This document shows, piece after piece, positions 9,892-21,387 of a DNA stretch of 64,000 nucleotides. The stretch spans positions 29,272-93,271 of the forward strand of contig JANFAH010000120.1 of the NCBI GenBank assembly GCA_024663395.1. Reading direction: 5' to 3'. The notes beneath the pieces are model-generated. The model was given only the letters and a program-made list of their open reading frames with translations. It was not told the DNA's origin and did no database searches. Both the position numbers and the translations under genes were made by a program. Within the stretch, counting starts at the first letter, position 1, and each line of letters starts with the position of its first letter. The stretch comes from Pisolithus tinctorius. Taxonomy: Eukaryota; Basidiomycota; Agaricomycetes; Boletales; Pisolithaceae.

Positions 9892-10183
9892 TAACGAAGG
9901 TATGAGTTTCTCAGTGTACGAAGTAGTCACTATATTAGTACCTAACGAAGGTATGAGTTTCTACACTACGTCAGTACCAAGTAAACGAGCGGGAATCTAG
10001 CTATACTTACCTCAGTGTACGAAGTAGTCACTGAGGTGGAAAAGAACGGTGCGGAAAATTTATAGTACCGTAATTAGTAAGTGCATCGACATCGGAATTT
10101 AATTCCGAGGGTCAGGGAACAATTCCGAGCCCTCTGGGCGAAACTCTGAGACACTACCGTAACTCCGGATTGCATTCTCGACA
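9892..10183 (-). repeat. Copia copy 2, 3' LTR
   Basis: A 292-bp LTR with the same ends and internal repeats as in copy 1. It is followed inside by the polypurine tract at 10184-10191. Confidence 0.93.
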
Positions 10184-10190
10184 CTCCCCC

Positions 10191-13100
10191 TCAATCGGAA
10201 CGAAGTCCAAGTGCAGACGCGAAGTATTTTGCCTTGATGCTAGGTAGAGGCTTGGTAAGGGTATCGGCGACCATGTCGTCAGTAGGACAATAAATTAAAC
10301 GAAAGGAATTGTTTTCCACAGCAAAACGAATGAAATGGTATCATATGTCGATGTGCTTTGTGCGAGCATGATAGCTGCCATCTTTGGTAAGTGCGATGGC
10401 GGATTGACTGTCGGAATACAGCGGGATAGGGTGTTTGAGTGGTTGGAAAAACTTCTCCGATGAGTCATCGAAGCCACAGGCCCTCTTTGGCTGCGTGAGT
10501 TGCTGCGACGTACTCCGCTTCAGCGGTGGAGAGCGTTACAAGTTCTTGTTTCTGAGAAGCCCAACTGATAGCTCCACCATCCAGTAGGTAGGCATATCCG
10601 CTTATAGCATGTCAATGCTCCTGCAAAGCTCCATCTGCATCAGTATAGCCCTCAAGGCCTCATTCTGAATTTCCGAACGTTAAAGCGAGCACTTTTGTGC
10701 CTGAGATATACCTGTAGATTCGTTTCACGGCCTCCCAGTGAGTCATGTTGGGTGCATTGTTGAACTGCGTGACTGTGGAGACAGCAAATGCAATGTCAGG
10801 GCACGTTCCAATGGCAAGGTGCATGAGGGAGCCAACAGCAGCACAGTAGGGTACATTTTTCATGCGTGCAGCTTCTTCGGCTGGCTGCGGAATTTCTCCA
10901 CGAGAGAGTTTTATTCCGGGGTCCATTGGAATTGCGGCAGGTTTGCAGTCAGCAAGGTTGTATTTCGTTAGGATGGCCTCGATGTATGACTGCTGCGACA
11001 GGGATATGGTGCGGGCTTCTCTGTTCCGTGTCACCTTCATCCCAAGTAGCCAACTGATGGGCCCTAGGTCGGAGATTTTAAAATGAGTGCTGATTTCCTG
11101 TTTAAATGAGCGAATTAATGATGGGGAACTGCCTGTTACAGTGCAGTCATCGACGTGGCTGGCAAGGATGAGGATTTCCGATCCTATGCGACCATAGAAC
11201 ACTCCCCAGTCTGCGTGTGCTCTGGTGAGCCCAAGATCTGCAAGGGTAGCGCATAGCTTCTGGTACCACCGAAGCACGCCTTGTTTCGAGCCGTATAATG
11301 CTACGTTTAGCTTCCCAACTGGATGGGAAAAATTCCGCCCTACAGCATAGCCCTCAGGGAGCTCCATGTAGATGTCTTCGCCATCTCCGAGTTTGCCATT
11401 GAGGAATGCTGAGTGGAAATCGAATACATCGATATCCCAGTCATTGTGTGCAGCAACTGCTAGTATGGTGCGGAGAGATGCGAGTCTTGCGATGGGAGCA
11501 TATGTTTCATCATAGTCAACGCCCTGGATCTGAGAATAGCCCTTAGCGACTAGGCGGGCCTTGTACTTCTCGATTTCTCCGGCAGCGTTGCGTTTGATCT
11601 TGAAGACCCATTTGCATCCTACAACATTTGCACCTTTGGGGCACTCAATGACATCCCAGGTATGCGCTTCCTCTAGGCTGTTTAATTCCGCATTTATGGC
11701 ATTTTGCCACTTCAGCCAGTCAGCTCAGGATTTCGCCTCATGGACTGTTGATGGGTCTAGCCCTTTGGCTTCAGCCATCCCTGCCACCATAGCATACACG
11801 ATGTTAGTGTCATCTTCATCGGCAGCTAGTTCTTCGTCGAATACATAGGTAGTGTTTTCTCGGGATTTCGGGCTGTTTGGGTTGCTATCGCTCTCTCAGA
11901 GTTCTTTTACGAAGTTGAGAGGGATGCGCCCATCACGAGTGCCTTCCCCTGCATGTAGGCGCCTCATATAGTCTGATTCGAAGCACTGGTGAGTGGAATG
12001 ACAAGGTTGAGGTGGAGGTGTTTCAAAATTGTCTCCGAGTGGGTCCAGAATTAGTCTCAGAATTCCTGAAGTTGCTTCGGTGGGTCACTCGACCATCTGT
12101 GGGGCCTCGGAACTTCCCTGTGAAGCCGTGGAGTTCCGTTCTGAGGTCTCGGAATTTCGTTTTGAGGCTTCGGAATTTCTTTCTGAGGCGTCGGAATTCC
12201 CCTGCCCCCCCTCGAGCAGCACACCATGTGGTACAGACACATCTCGGCGCTCGAAAATGACACTTCTTTCAATTCCGATTGCTCGTGTGTCAGGCCAGTA
12301 GATACGGTGGCCATCACTCTCAGGGTCAAAACCTACCCAGTGTCCGTCTCGGGCTCGCATGTCTAGTTTGGAGCCAGAGGTGTCATGGACCTTGACATGA
12401 CATCCCCAGACCAGAATTTTTGAGAGATTGGGTGGTCTTTGGTAGAGCATTTCATAGGGATTTTTTGTGCCTAGACGGCAAGTTGACGAGCGGTTTTTGA
12501 GCCAGGTTGCATGCATAATGGCCTCCCCCCAGAGGTTCTTGGGTAGGCCGCTGGCATGAATCATCACACGTACATGCTCAACAAGTGTTCTGTTGAGTCG
12601 TTCTGCAACTCCATTGTGTTCAGGGGTATCATGGACGGTTATGCGTCATTCTGTGCCTTGGGATTTCAGATATTCCGAAAATTCCGCACTAAGGTATTCT
12701 CCCCCTCGATCTGAGCGAAGTCGCTTGACTTTGGTGTCAAACTGTGTGTTCAGCCATGCTTCATAGGCCTTGTATGACGTGAAGGTCTCGGCTTTCGTCT
12801 TTTGGAGGTACAACTTGGTGTAGCAGGTGTGGTCGTCCATGAATGAGACGTAGTATTGACTGTGGCCAGGGGTTTGGACTGGAGAAGGTCCCCAGAGATC
12901 TGTGTGGACCTCATCACCTAGGTGTTCATGGCGGGGTGGGTCGTGCTCCTTCCCAATGGGCTTCCGAGTCACTTTGGCATATTCACATGAATTGCATGCA
13001 CCCATGGTAGGATGTGCTTCATCCAGTCTAATTCCGGTAATCATGCCATTCTTGAGCATGTGCCAGATGGCTTCGGGAGCGATGTGGCCAAGCCTTATGT

Positions 13101-14610
13101 GAATCTCCTCCATGGTTAAGGATTCCGTGGCCTTGGCTAGGCCTGCGAAGGCATGACGAGCTCGTTTGAGACAGTAGAGGCCTTTTTGCATCGGAATTTC
13201 AGCTACTTTCTTTTTCTGAGCATCAAAAATTTGACAACACTTGTCTCAGAATAATGCCGCATACCCAGCGACGTCAAGTTTGCTAATGGAAACGAGTGTA
13301 ATTCCCATCTTGGGAGCATAGAGCACGTCCTTGAGTCGAATATGGGTCTGGGTAGTGCCGTTTGGGAGTGAAATTGCAAGGTCGCCTTTCCCGATGGCAT
13401 GGAAGGTGTGGTTGTCGGCAGCAGTGATAGGTTTGGGTATGATTGGCTTGTAGTCGAGGAATTTGCTGTGGTAGGAGGACATATGACGTGAAGCGCCAGA
13501 GTCAAACAGGATTGTCTCTTCTGCGGAATTTAGGCTTTCGCCTGCAAGGAGAACATGGTCGTAGTTGTTCATATATGCATCTTCTTCATCATTAACAATG
13601 TCCTGGGGGTTTGGAATTTCTTCCTCTGCAATTTCCATAAGCCAGTCATCGTCCTGCAGGTGCGCTAGCCAAACTCCATCAGGTTCCGAGTCAGCGCTGG
13701 TCTGCACACTCGAGCTGGCTGATGCACTGGCCGCAGTGGCCGCTTTTCCGGTACCTTTCTCCTTCTTTTTCCCTTTTCCCTTGTTCTGGAACCACTTGGG
13801 CGCTTGCCCAGCTTTTCCACCACCCTCTTCCCAGCATTGGTCTTTCGTATGACCTTTCTTTCTGCAGTTTTCACAAGTGGACTTCTTTCCGTCCTTTGCT
13901 GAGTAAGCCACATCTTTGGAATTTCCGGAGTTTCCAGAGTTGCCTCTCTTCATCCGTGTTTGGCGCCTATCATATTCATCAGAAATTACTTTGATTATGA
14001 AGTCTGGAGATAGGTCCTTTTGCATGACTAAGGCCAAAGATGTCATAGCTGCGAGGTTGGAGTCGTAAGAAGCGGGAAGTGAACTGAGGATGATGGCTGC
14101 AAAGTTGTCGTCTGTGATTGACTGTCCAAGTGCGGCAAGTTGTTCGCGCAGTGCACGCATCTTGTCGAAGTGAGTGCAGACATCGCCTTTTTCCAAACAG
14201 TGGGATTCTTGGAGTTTTCTCCGAAGGTCAATTGTGACAACACGAGAGCAGTTTTGGAAAAGATTGGTGAGGACACCCCACACACTCTTTGCAGTCTCTT
14301 CCTTCAGGACTCAAAGGAATAGAGATTCCGGGAGTGACACAGCGATCACTTGCTTGACGTATCCGTCATCCTTAGCCCATTGCTGCAGTTTTTCTGGGTA
14401 TTTGCTGACAAGTTTTTGCTCCATGGCTGTGGGCTTCCAGGAGGCATCTTTCCCTGCTGAAGGGTCCTCTGGTTTCACATCCAAGCCGGTCAGGTGTCCA
14501 ATCAGCCCTTTCGAGCTGACAGCCCATTCAACCTGAGCCTTGTAGTATAGCCAGTTGCTTCCATCCACATTTAGGGTTGGGACTTGTAAGGAATGATCGT
14601 CTTTTGCCAT
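10191..14610 (-). pseudogene. Copia copy 2 gag-pol, disabled
   Basis: This is collinear with the copy 1 polyprotein: Gag with a damaged zinc knuckle (CENCRKKGHTKDQC, where Gly has become Arg), protease DSGASRHM, integrase, reverse transcriptase (HVDD kept) and RNase H. Stops specific to this copy interrupt it at about 14311, 13246, 12646, 12085, 11725 and 10660. At each, copy 1 has CGA. The TGA between integrase and RT (11896-11898) is shared with copy 1. Many missense changes (Ala to Val, Thr to Met, Arg to Gln, Glu to Lys) fit CpG transitions too. Confidence 0.93.
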
Positions 14611-14657
14611 AGTGGGTATTGTTGCTGCGTATTAACTCTTTCGAAATTAGAGTGCGA

Positions 14658-14674
14658 GAGCGGGGCTCATAACC
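14658..14674 (-). promoter_or_regulatory. Copia copy 2 primer-binding site
   Basis: Identical to the copy 1 site: the complement contains the initiator tRNA-Met anticodon stem-loop sequence GGCTCATAACC. Its conservation amid heavy decay simply reflects a lack of CpG within most of it. Confidence 0.7.
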
Positions 14675-14967
14675 TAACGAAGGTATGAGTTTCTCAGTGT
14701 ACGAAGTAGTCACTATATTAGTACCTAACGAAGGTATGAGTTTCTACACTACATCAGTACCAAGTAAACAAGCAGGAATCTAGCTATACTCACCTCAGTG
14801 TATGAAGTAGTCACTGAGGTGGAAAAGAACGGTGCAGAAAATTTATAGTACCGTAATTAGTAAGCACATCGACATCGGAATTTAATTCCAAGGGTCGGGG
14901 AACAAATTCCGAGCCCTCTGGGTGAAACTCCGAGATGCTACCGTAACTCCGGATTGCATTCTCGACA
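14675..14967 (-). repeat. Copia copy 2, 5' LTR
   Basis: A 293-bp LTR, the partner of 9892-10183, with one extra A and many CpG-type differences. It is followed by TGGAG, the downstream copy of the target duplication. Confidence 0.93.
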
Positions 14968-14972
14968 TGGAG

Positions 14973-15760
14973 TTGGCCACTGCAGTGTGCATCAAGGACG
15001 AGAGTAATGGAGGGTAACTGTCATGGCGGGCTGGGCCAGACTAAATATCCACACGTGCGTAGCATGATGCTCACTTCCAGCACAGCAAGTTATTCACTTG
15101 AGCTTTTCTTGCGGTCCGGCAGCATCCCAACAAGCGCCAACCCCGCTAAATGTGACCTCCAACGGCGTAATGTATGGGAATTCGATATGTAGATCTGTAT
15201 TTCCGGTCGCTATCGAGGACGTTCCCCCCAGACCTCCATCAATTGATACCACTCAGAAGGGCAGCCCGATACCCAGGTCGTCGTCGCGAAGCATGGTCAT
15301 TACTCCTTCCAGTAGCCTCCGTGAAGCCTCCTTCGTGTTAACCACGCTGAGGAGCTTGCTGTTTCCAGTGATTTGCAGCATACACAGCCCGCCGCGATCA
15401 TCTCGTCAGTTCGCGTTACCCGTTAACTCCGTTCTCAGGTAGGGTCCTCCATGAGCTAGCAGTCTCCCATAGCAGCTTGTAGCCCCTTTTTGTAGAGATA
15501 AGAACCAAACCCTAGATGCGACCCCGACTTCTTAGCTAGTTGAAGGAAAATTTTTTTATGTAAAACCCGCTTCCAAACACGACATCCTGACTCCAAAACA
15601 GCTTTTGGGCCTATTCCGGTCTCCGTGCACCGCGCCGATAAGTCATGGAGGTCCATCAGCAACCTTTGGCTGGAGAGTGCCTACAGCGGCGCTATTTGAC
15701 CATAGCTCCGGCTCAGATCAATGGCAAAGTTGATATGAGATCTGGAGGGCAATAAATTGT
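14973..15760. other. Stretch with no recognised gene
   Basis: Short ORFs only, none recognisable. The right edge marks where homology to the second duplication block (starting near 21889) begins. Confidence 0.4.
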
Positions 15761-17560
15761 GCTTCTCATAGAAAGCACTAGGAATTCACTCGCCAACATC
15801 AACGTGATAGGACCTCCTAATGCTCGCACGACATCATGGACTATATCAACTGAACTTTCTCTCAATAACACCAGTCCTCTTCGTTGCGACTCACTTTGCC
15901 TGCTACGACACTCCCGTTCCCTTGGACTTACTACTATGGTGATGCACATGTCATACCTTCTGGGCAGCTGTGGGGGTCCTCGAACGTACAGCGTTCAGGA
16001 TTTCCTGCGCGTCGCGAGGAATATCAAAACGGCAACAAGGGTCGCTGCATGTGATCTTTATCATATTCCTTCTTGGTCATCCTGCTATCATGAATTTCTT
16101 CTTGCCCGCGTTGACATAGGTGGTAAGTGCATGCATTGAACTTATTCATCTACAATTATGCTGAGACGCCATAGTTGATGGAGAGAAACTCATGCTCATC
16201 ATCGAGCGGGCTCCCAGGAACAATGGTATACGGGTGGTGTTTTCGAACGGTGGAGTTGCAAAAGATACGATCACCGTTGTGCGAGCCCTGTACGTCGTGC
16301 TGCTCCAGCTCAGGTATATTGTAATGGTGGCTAATGCTTTCGATCTCTCTGCCTAGGGAGGACCACGAGTATTGGCAGCGGGCTGGTCAAATTCCCGTAT
16401 GCAGGGGAACCCTTCAATGGCGCGACCATTCACCCCACCTCTTGGACATTGTTTCGATTTCCGGCACCGCATCCGCAGTGTTCAAATACTACAACTGTTA
16501 TGTTCGCCAATGTTATTGGTACGCTAGGGTCATTCTGGCTTCGATGGCGAAGGTATTCCCATCTTGCTCTAAGGAGGGAACTACTTCGTTCTCGAAGAGG
16601 AGATTTGCGATATTTGGAAGCCACAAGCTGTCCCAGGTACAACTCCTTGTGGACCTTCATGCTATCTACGGTCAGGATGCATGCGCCTCTCTACCTCCTG
16701 CGCGCCCTCCGATTATCGTCACATCTGATTCTCTCCAGGTCATCAGCTTGGCTATAGCTGGATGCCTTGAGACATCTTTGGCACAGGTAGTCTGGCTTCA
16801 GCCCGCTGCTGGCGTCGTCAGTGGCTGCTGTGACCGAACGCTAGGACGTGAGCCCAACACCGCTGGTGGATGGACCTGAAGGCGGTAACGGTGGAATGAA
16901 TGTCCTAAAAGCAAAAATTGGCGATGTCAAAGGTCGAATAGTCTTTCAGGTCTTGTTTTCGCCCTCCTCGTACACGTTTTTTGGGAGTGAATCTTTGCCC
17001 ACAAGTATATCACTTGCGTAGTGACTCTGACTTCTGTACAGTGTATTATGGATAACCACAGCAGTTCGTACTGTTTTTGAATGAAGCACATTGAAGTAGG
17101 GCCTAATGGGTAAAGCGGAAAAGGTCGGAAAGACTTGGGAGCGACGTCATTTCTTTGGATCAGGTGTTGGGCTTCTCCCTGAGCACGGTCTATGGATACC
17201 CCCGACGTTTACTTTCCCGAGCCCCCAGAGCTTCATGGACAACATTTCACTGACTGTTAGGTCAAGTGCCGCTGGAATGTTCAAGCACCAGCAAGTCATT
17301 TCTTCAGTGGATCACGTCAATCAATGGTGTTTAGGACCAGTAGGTACACAGCTATGGGTTAGAAATTATAGACAATGCAATAGGGAGCAGCTAGGTGACA
17401 GAATCTACGCAATAACAAGTGTTGCAACCTCGCTTTCCGCGATACTTCCTGTATCTATCGAGTGGGGCAACAATAAGACAATACGACACGATCCGCTCAT
17501 GCTCGTTATGCGGCAACTTCGTCAGCGGAAGCGTATGGAATATTTGCCGCAGCTGTGCAG
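15761..17560 (+). repeat. Segmental duplication block 1, left part
   Basis: Closely similar, in the same order and orientation, to about 21889-23690. It covers the three-exon family gene and an uncharacterised segment (about 16900-17500). Homology then jumps: the sequence after about 23690 in block 2 corresponds to 19262 onward here, so 17561-19261 is extra DNA in this block or was lost from the other. Confidence 0.85.
15936..16879 (+). CDS. Uncharacterised protein with a QCYWYA motif, intact member
   Basis: I model three exons: 15936-16122, 16175-16289 and 16357-16879, with GT-AG introns of 52 and 67 nt. The frame is continuous for 274 residues. The sequence shows YSVQDFLRVARN, CDLYHIPSWSSCYHEFLLAR (exon 1), ERAPRNNGIRVVFSNGG (exon 2) and YYNCYVRQCYWYARVILA followed by VFPSCSKEGTTSF (exon 3). 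Comparison with the diverged copy at 29373-30277 shows changes concentrated at third codon positions in this frame, so it was under protein-level selection. The family resembles uncharacterised Agaricomycete proteins with an NC-x-x-FA motif. The paired His (YHE) and Cys could be catalytic, as in permuted papain-like folds, but that is conjecture. The function is unknown. Confidence 0.65.
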
Positions 17561-18181
17561 GCCACTCGCTGGAAGTAGCGGGTATTGCCTCAGCATTCGA
17601 AGTACAAATGGAGGTGATCTACTTTGCAACTTTGGATGCCGGTCGCACCAGAATGTACGGTAGTTTGGCGCCCGAGCCTTCCTCTAGAAGATCTTACAGC
17701 ACGATCCTGAGCGCTTTCAGGCGTGCAGCCTGGAGTTCGTACACGTGGCTTTGCGCACTGAGATGGTCTCCAGGCTTTCGCAGGACAGTTGTGACGTGGT
17801 GGGCGATACACAGTAGAGTGAGTCTGCAGCTGGCAAATTGTGGGAAGGCTAGACCAGCGAGTGCCTTACACTTTGAGTGCAGCCCACTGGGTCCGCAGTT
17901 TCCGGATACTTGGTATAAAAGACGATGGTGGGGGGATGGTCGACTCGCCGAGTAAGGGTTCTGGAGAGATCATCTAATACGGGGTGATACTATCAGGAAA
18001 ACAACTATGAAACCATGAGGCCTGGCCGGCCCAATTCAGAACAGAAATATCCATCTCTGCCACTGAGAATCCAAGGGCATTTTCTTTCGATTCACCATAC
18101 AAGACGGGTTGGTGGAGGCGGAAAATCCTAAAACAGGGAGTATGCCATATCTTCTGGAAGGGTAGTGCAGTGTGTGGATAC
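16880..18181. other. Non-assigned segment between the family gene and the HET pseudogene
   Basis: A plus-strand ORF at 17106-17663 (starting MGKAEKVGKTWERRHF) has a counterpart in block 2 at 23233, but the two copies drift out of frame with each other, so coding is doubtful. From about 17561 the sequence has no counterpart in block 2. Confidence 0.4.
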
Positions 18182-18932
18182 TCATTGGAGCCTCGATCGT
18201 GGCTCGCTCATCCCTGGATGGAAATCAGTGAGAGGTAGCGCAGATATACCCGTCGCCTGTTCCAGCTCAAGAAGCACGACCCGAACTTTCTTGTGATTCG
18301 GTGATGGGTGGTGGAGAGTCCAGTCTGGGGTGTAAAACAGCACGGTACAAGGAGCCAACAGTTCCTGGAGAGTATAACCCCCTTCAAACCATACACTATT
18401 CGGGAGCTCGCCAGGCCCCACCCGAAATGCTGGAAAGGTATACAGCTATCAGTGCCGACCGACAATACCATGAGAATATTGATCCAATTGCCTGCTGTGA
18501 TTCGGAACTGCTATTCTTGTCAATGCAACACGTGTCGCTCCAAGCATCAGTAACCGTGTTATTGAGCAGTACGACAGAATGCTTGGAGCTTGATAAGACC
18601 ATCCTTTACGGACAAGTCATAGATGATGTGACCTTTAATGTCGTTCAGTGACAGCTCTTCCTTCCCCCACCGGTGGGGCAACATGACAAATCGGAGGTAG
18701 TCTGAAAGCGCTTCGTGGATGTTCTTGAGCACTGTGGTACTGTCCCAGCCAGTGATGGTCGCGAGTAGCGCTTGGTACACACCACTGCACTCGAATTGCA
18801 GTATTTGTGCAGCTCTCTCACCAGAACTCTGGTTTGAGTGTCGAGCAGTCGGGAAGGAACTGCTGCAATGGCCTCGAGAACAAGATCCAGACTGCCTGCA
18901 TGACCTGAGATTGGATATCCAAAGCTGCTCAT
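18182..18932 (-). pseudogene. HET-domain (heterokaryon incompatibility) pseudogene
   Basis: HET-domain proteins trigger programmed cell death upon fusion of incompatible hyphae. Several HET motifs are visible in pieces on the minus strand: RFVMLPHRWGKEELSLNDI with GHIIYDL and GLIKLQAFCRTA (18559-18780), then SDTCCIDKNSSSESQQAIGS and FSWYCRSA (about 18440-18540), then GYTLQELLAPCTVLFYTPDW and SPNHKK (18270-18370). TAA and TGA stops plus a frame change separate the pieces, so the gene is dead. A possible N-terminal extension lies upstream (to about 19281). It is absent from block 2. Confidence 0.75.
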
Positions 18933-19261
18933 TTGATCGTAGCAGCCTCTACCAATTCTGCCATTGTGCCGAGCTTCGCTGTTCCGTGCTGAAGATAAGA
19001 GGAGAGATTGTCTGGAAGCAAAGTGTAATAGTCTCCTCTAGGTCTGGTATCGTGCTCCGTCTCGTAAACCTGTCATGATGACAAGCCGAGACGATGTACA
19101 GAGACATAAACCGGTCTGGGTGTCTTTGAACCCTCGACTCCAAGCCTGCTGCCCAACTAAAACTGATGGCAGCATCCGGATCACCAACTGCATCAGTTTT
19201 GTGGAACTGGCGCAGAGACAGACAACGGACGAGTGCAGGGATGATGGCTGACATATTAGGG

Positions 19262-20560
19262 ACGAAGTGCCATGCGCACATTGTGCACAGTACCCGATCC
19301 GAGTCGGCGCGCTGGAGCCCGTGTCACGTGCGGCGGACATCGACGCGGCGGCAGCCAGGCCGGAAGTTAGTTGCCTGTCTGACTTTACACACGTCTCTAA
19401 AGTGATGCAGTCAAGTTCCTTGAGCTCCCCATCGCCGACACAGCGCTTACTTGGCTCTGTGTAGCTGATACACCAGGGCACAGAAGCTGTAAGTTGGCTC
19501 TGCGTCTTCCAAGCGTATTCTTACTCATCGTCATATGATTTCATAATAGAGAGTCTACAAGGTGCATCTCAGGGATTCTGAGTGGCGACAGAAAGCGAAG
19601 CACGCCGATCATGACACTTGCTCGATGGCAGAGGACATGGCTCCAGTGTTACCTAAGTATCAATTCAATAAGCGCTATTGACATCCATCCCTCGATGCGC
19701 CACTCACTCGACAACGAGTAGCTGGAGAAGCCCATGCATTGATGTGATGCCTACAGTACGTCCCTTCTGCGTCTATCAACTTTATTTTAGTCTGAGCACG
19801 TAGTGTTCCTCGCAGATCCGGTGTGAACATGCCTTGAATCAGAATGGTGGGTGTGTTGGGCCTGGAGTGGGTCGACGGGAAATCAGTGCGAGTCTTACTT
19901 CCGGGAGGGTCAGAGGTTATGGTGGCCCAGGATTCCGATGCAACTGATGGAGTTGGCCCTGATCGTTGCGAAGATGCTGCGCTTGCAGAATTCAGTGTCG
20001 AGCGAGGTAAGGGTTTCTATAGGAAAAGCATTGAGTTCACTCGAATCATTCCATTGTAGACGATCTATTGAATATGATCAGCATCGAAATAGCAAAGATG
20101 CACATCGTGAACATCATTCATGGCGACCTGACAACTTTGAATATGATACTCTGCAGGGGGGACAAGGACCTGGTCTGTTACGCCACAGTGACATTGTTCA
20201 AGTTCACTTACTTGCGTACCAGGTGCTGATCGACTTTGGGCTCGCTTACCATTCTTCGCTGGTGGAGGACAAAGCGGTAGACCTCTATGTCCTCGAACAC
20301 GCTTTCGCATTAACGCATCCAGACGCAGAGCCGCTCTTCAACTCAGTTCTCGCTTCATACGAGAAACACCTCGGAAAGCACTGGTCCGTAATCAAGAAAC
20401 AGTTGGATGACGGCGAGTCATACTCCCTACAGTGCCACCTTTGTTTCTCTGACTGACAACCCCTAGTTCGCCTCAGAGGTAGAAAATGCAGTACGGTAGG
20501 TTAATTCTGCGTCATAAAGGAAACCTATAATCTATTAGGACCTCGGTGTTTTGCTTTGTC
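19262..20560 (+). repeat. Segmental duplication block 1, right part
   Basis: Closely similar to about 23692-25010. It contains the disabled BUD32 copy and its upstream and downstream flanks. The right end abuts the long inverted repeat at 20603-20686. Confidence 0.85.
19405..20504 (+). pseudogene. BUD32: BUD32 kinase (KEOPS), disabled duplicate
   Basis: Collinear with the open copy at 23829-24939. Exon 1 has CAG changed to TAG, exon 2 has an Arg codon in KRYRHP changed to TGA, and the last donor has GC in place of GT. The catalytic-loop region (HGDLTT) and the [23 protein letters not shown] segment are still readable. The 3' end keeps the family-typical RLRGRK tail followed by STVG and TAA at 20502-20504, which is the more ancestral ending of the two copies. 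I infer that this copy is not functional. Confidence 0.85.
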
Positions 20561-20602
20561 TTCCCATCTGCCTTCGCACCGGCAGTATTTTCAAATCCTT
20601 TT

Positions 20603-20686
20603 AGCATAGGGGTAGTGGCATGCGCCATCGATAGAGTGGGTTGCAATGACTGGGGTATCGATGGCGCATGTCACTACCCCTATGCT
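20603..20686. repeat. Long inverted repeat (31-bp arms, 22-nt spacer)
   Basis: The arms 20603-20633 and 20656-20686 match at 30 of 31 positions as reverse complements. The fold lies exactly where duplication block 1 ends and the next copy of the family gene begins. The start codon region of that gene is inside the right arm. It looks like a fold-back created by an inverted duplication. Confidence 0.9.
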
Positions 20687-21387
20687 CCTACCCGAGTTTG
20701 AGAGCCCGAGACAGTACAGTGCTCAAGATTTCCTATGCATCGCAAGAACTCAACCGGTGGCAATGGTGAGTGCATGCGATCTGTATTATATTCCTTCCCG
20801 GCCTTCCTGTTATCATGAAGTTTTTCTGGCCCACATTCATGCTGGTCGTAGGTACATTGACTACTTGAGCGTAGGGTAGACTTCAATGGGACCGCTCTCC
20901 ACCCCGTCTCTCTGATATTGCTTTCTTTGCAAGCGCCGCATCCACCACTTTTAGACTCCACAAACTCTACATTCGGCAATGTTACTGGTACGCTAGGATC
21001 ACCCTAGCGGCAATGGCGAGAGCATTCCCATCTTGCTCCCGGGAAGGGACTACTTCATTTTCGGGAAGGTGGCTCTCAATGTTTGGGAGCTACAAGCCAT
21101 CACAAGTCCAACATCTCATAGATCTTCACACTAACTACTGTCATGATTTACACCCACCTGTCAGCCACCTACCTCTTCCTATAATCCCCACTTTGGAGGC
21201 CAGACGAGATGCTTCTGCCTTCGTTACATTAGACATTCTCTATGGCTTCGCCGTGTTTATAGCCAACGTCCAGAGGCCTCTGCCACATTCAGCGGTGCCC
21301 GCACTAGCGGTTGTCATCGTAAACCGACACGACGACCAGTCGGCCGGAAGAATACTCGGATCCAGCAGGTATATGGAGTCCCATTAG
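20661..21387 (+). pseudogene. QCYWYA-family gene, internally deleted copy
   Basis: Exon 1 is recognisable (MAHVTTPMLL, YSAQDFLCIART, ACDLYYIPSRPSCYHEVFLA) and so is exon 3 (LYIRQCYWYARITLAAMARAF, SREGTTSFSGRWLSMFGSYK). The region holding exon 2 and its two introns, present at 29700-30120 in the inverted copy, is missing: sequence joins near 20873 from the first intron directly into exon 3. The product would be truncated. Confidence 0.7.

Larger units (their letters stand above)
9892..14967 (-). mobile_element. Complete but degenerate Copia retrotransposon, copy 2
   Basis: This belongs to the same family as 1572-6643 and has the same orientation. LTRs lie at 9892-10183 and 14675-14967, flanked by the 5-bp target duplication TGGAG (9887-9891 and 14968-14972). 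The two LTRs differ far more than those of copy 1, mainly at CpG sites plus a one-base indel, so this insertion is older. The coding region carries at least six extra stop codons, each TGA where copy 1 has CGA. Confidence 0.95.

Noticed and set aside
17106..17663. A 185-residue gene shared by both duplication blocks
   Set aside because: The copies lose frame relative to each other within 100 bases and a stop truncates the second copy, so there is no evidence for coding.
19405..20504. A second functional BUD32 gene
   Set aside because: Exon 1 contains TAG, exon 2 contains TGA in the KRYRHP segment, and the last donor is GC.
20603..20686. Transcription terminator or structured RNA gene
   Set aside because: The fold is explained by an inverted duplication: its loop and one arm occur unfolded at the edge of the inverted copy.
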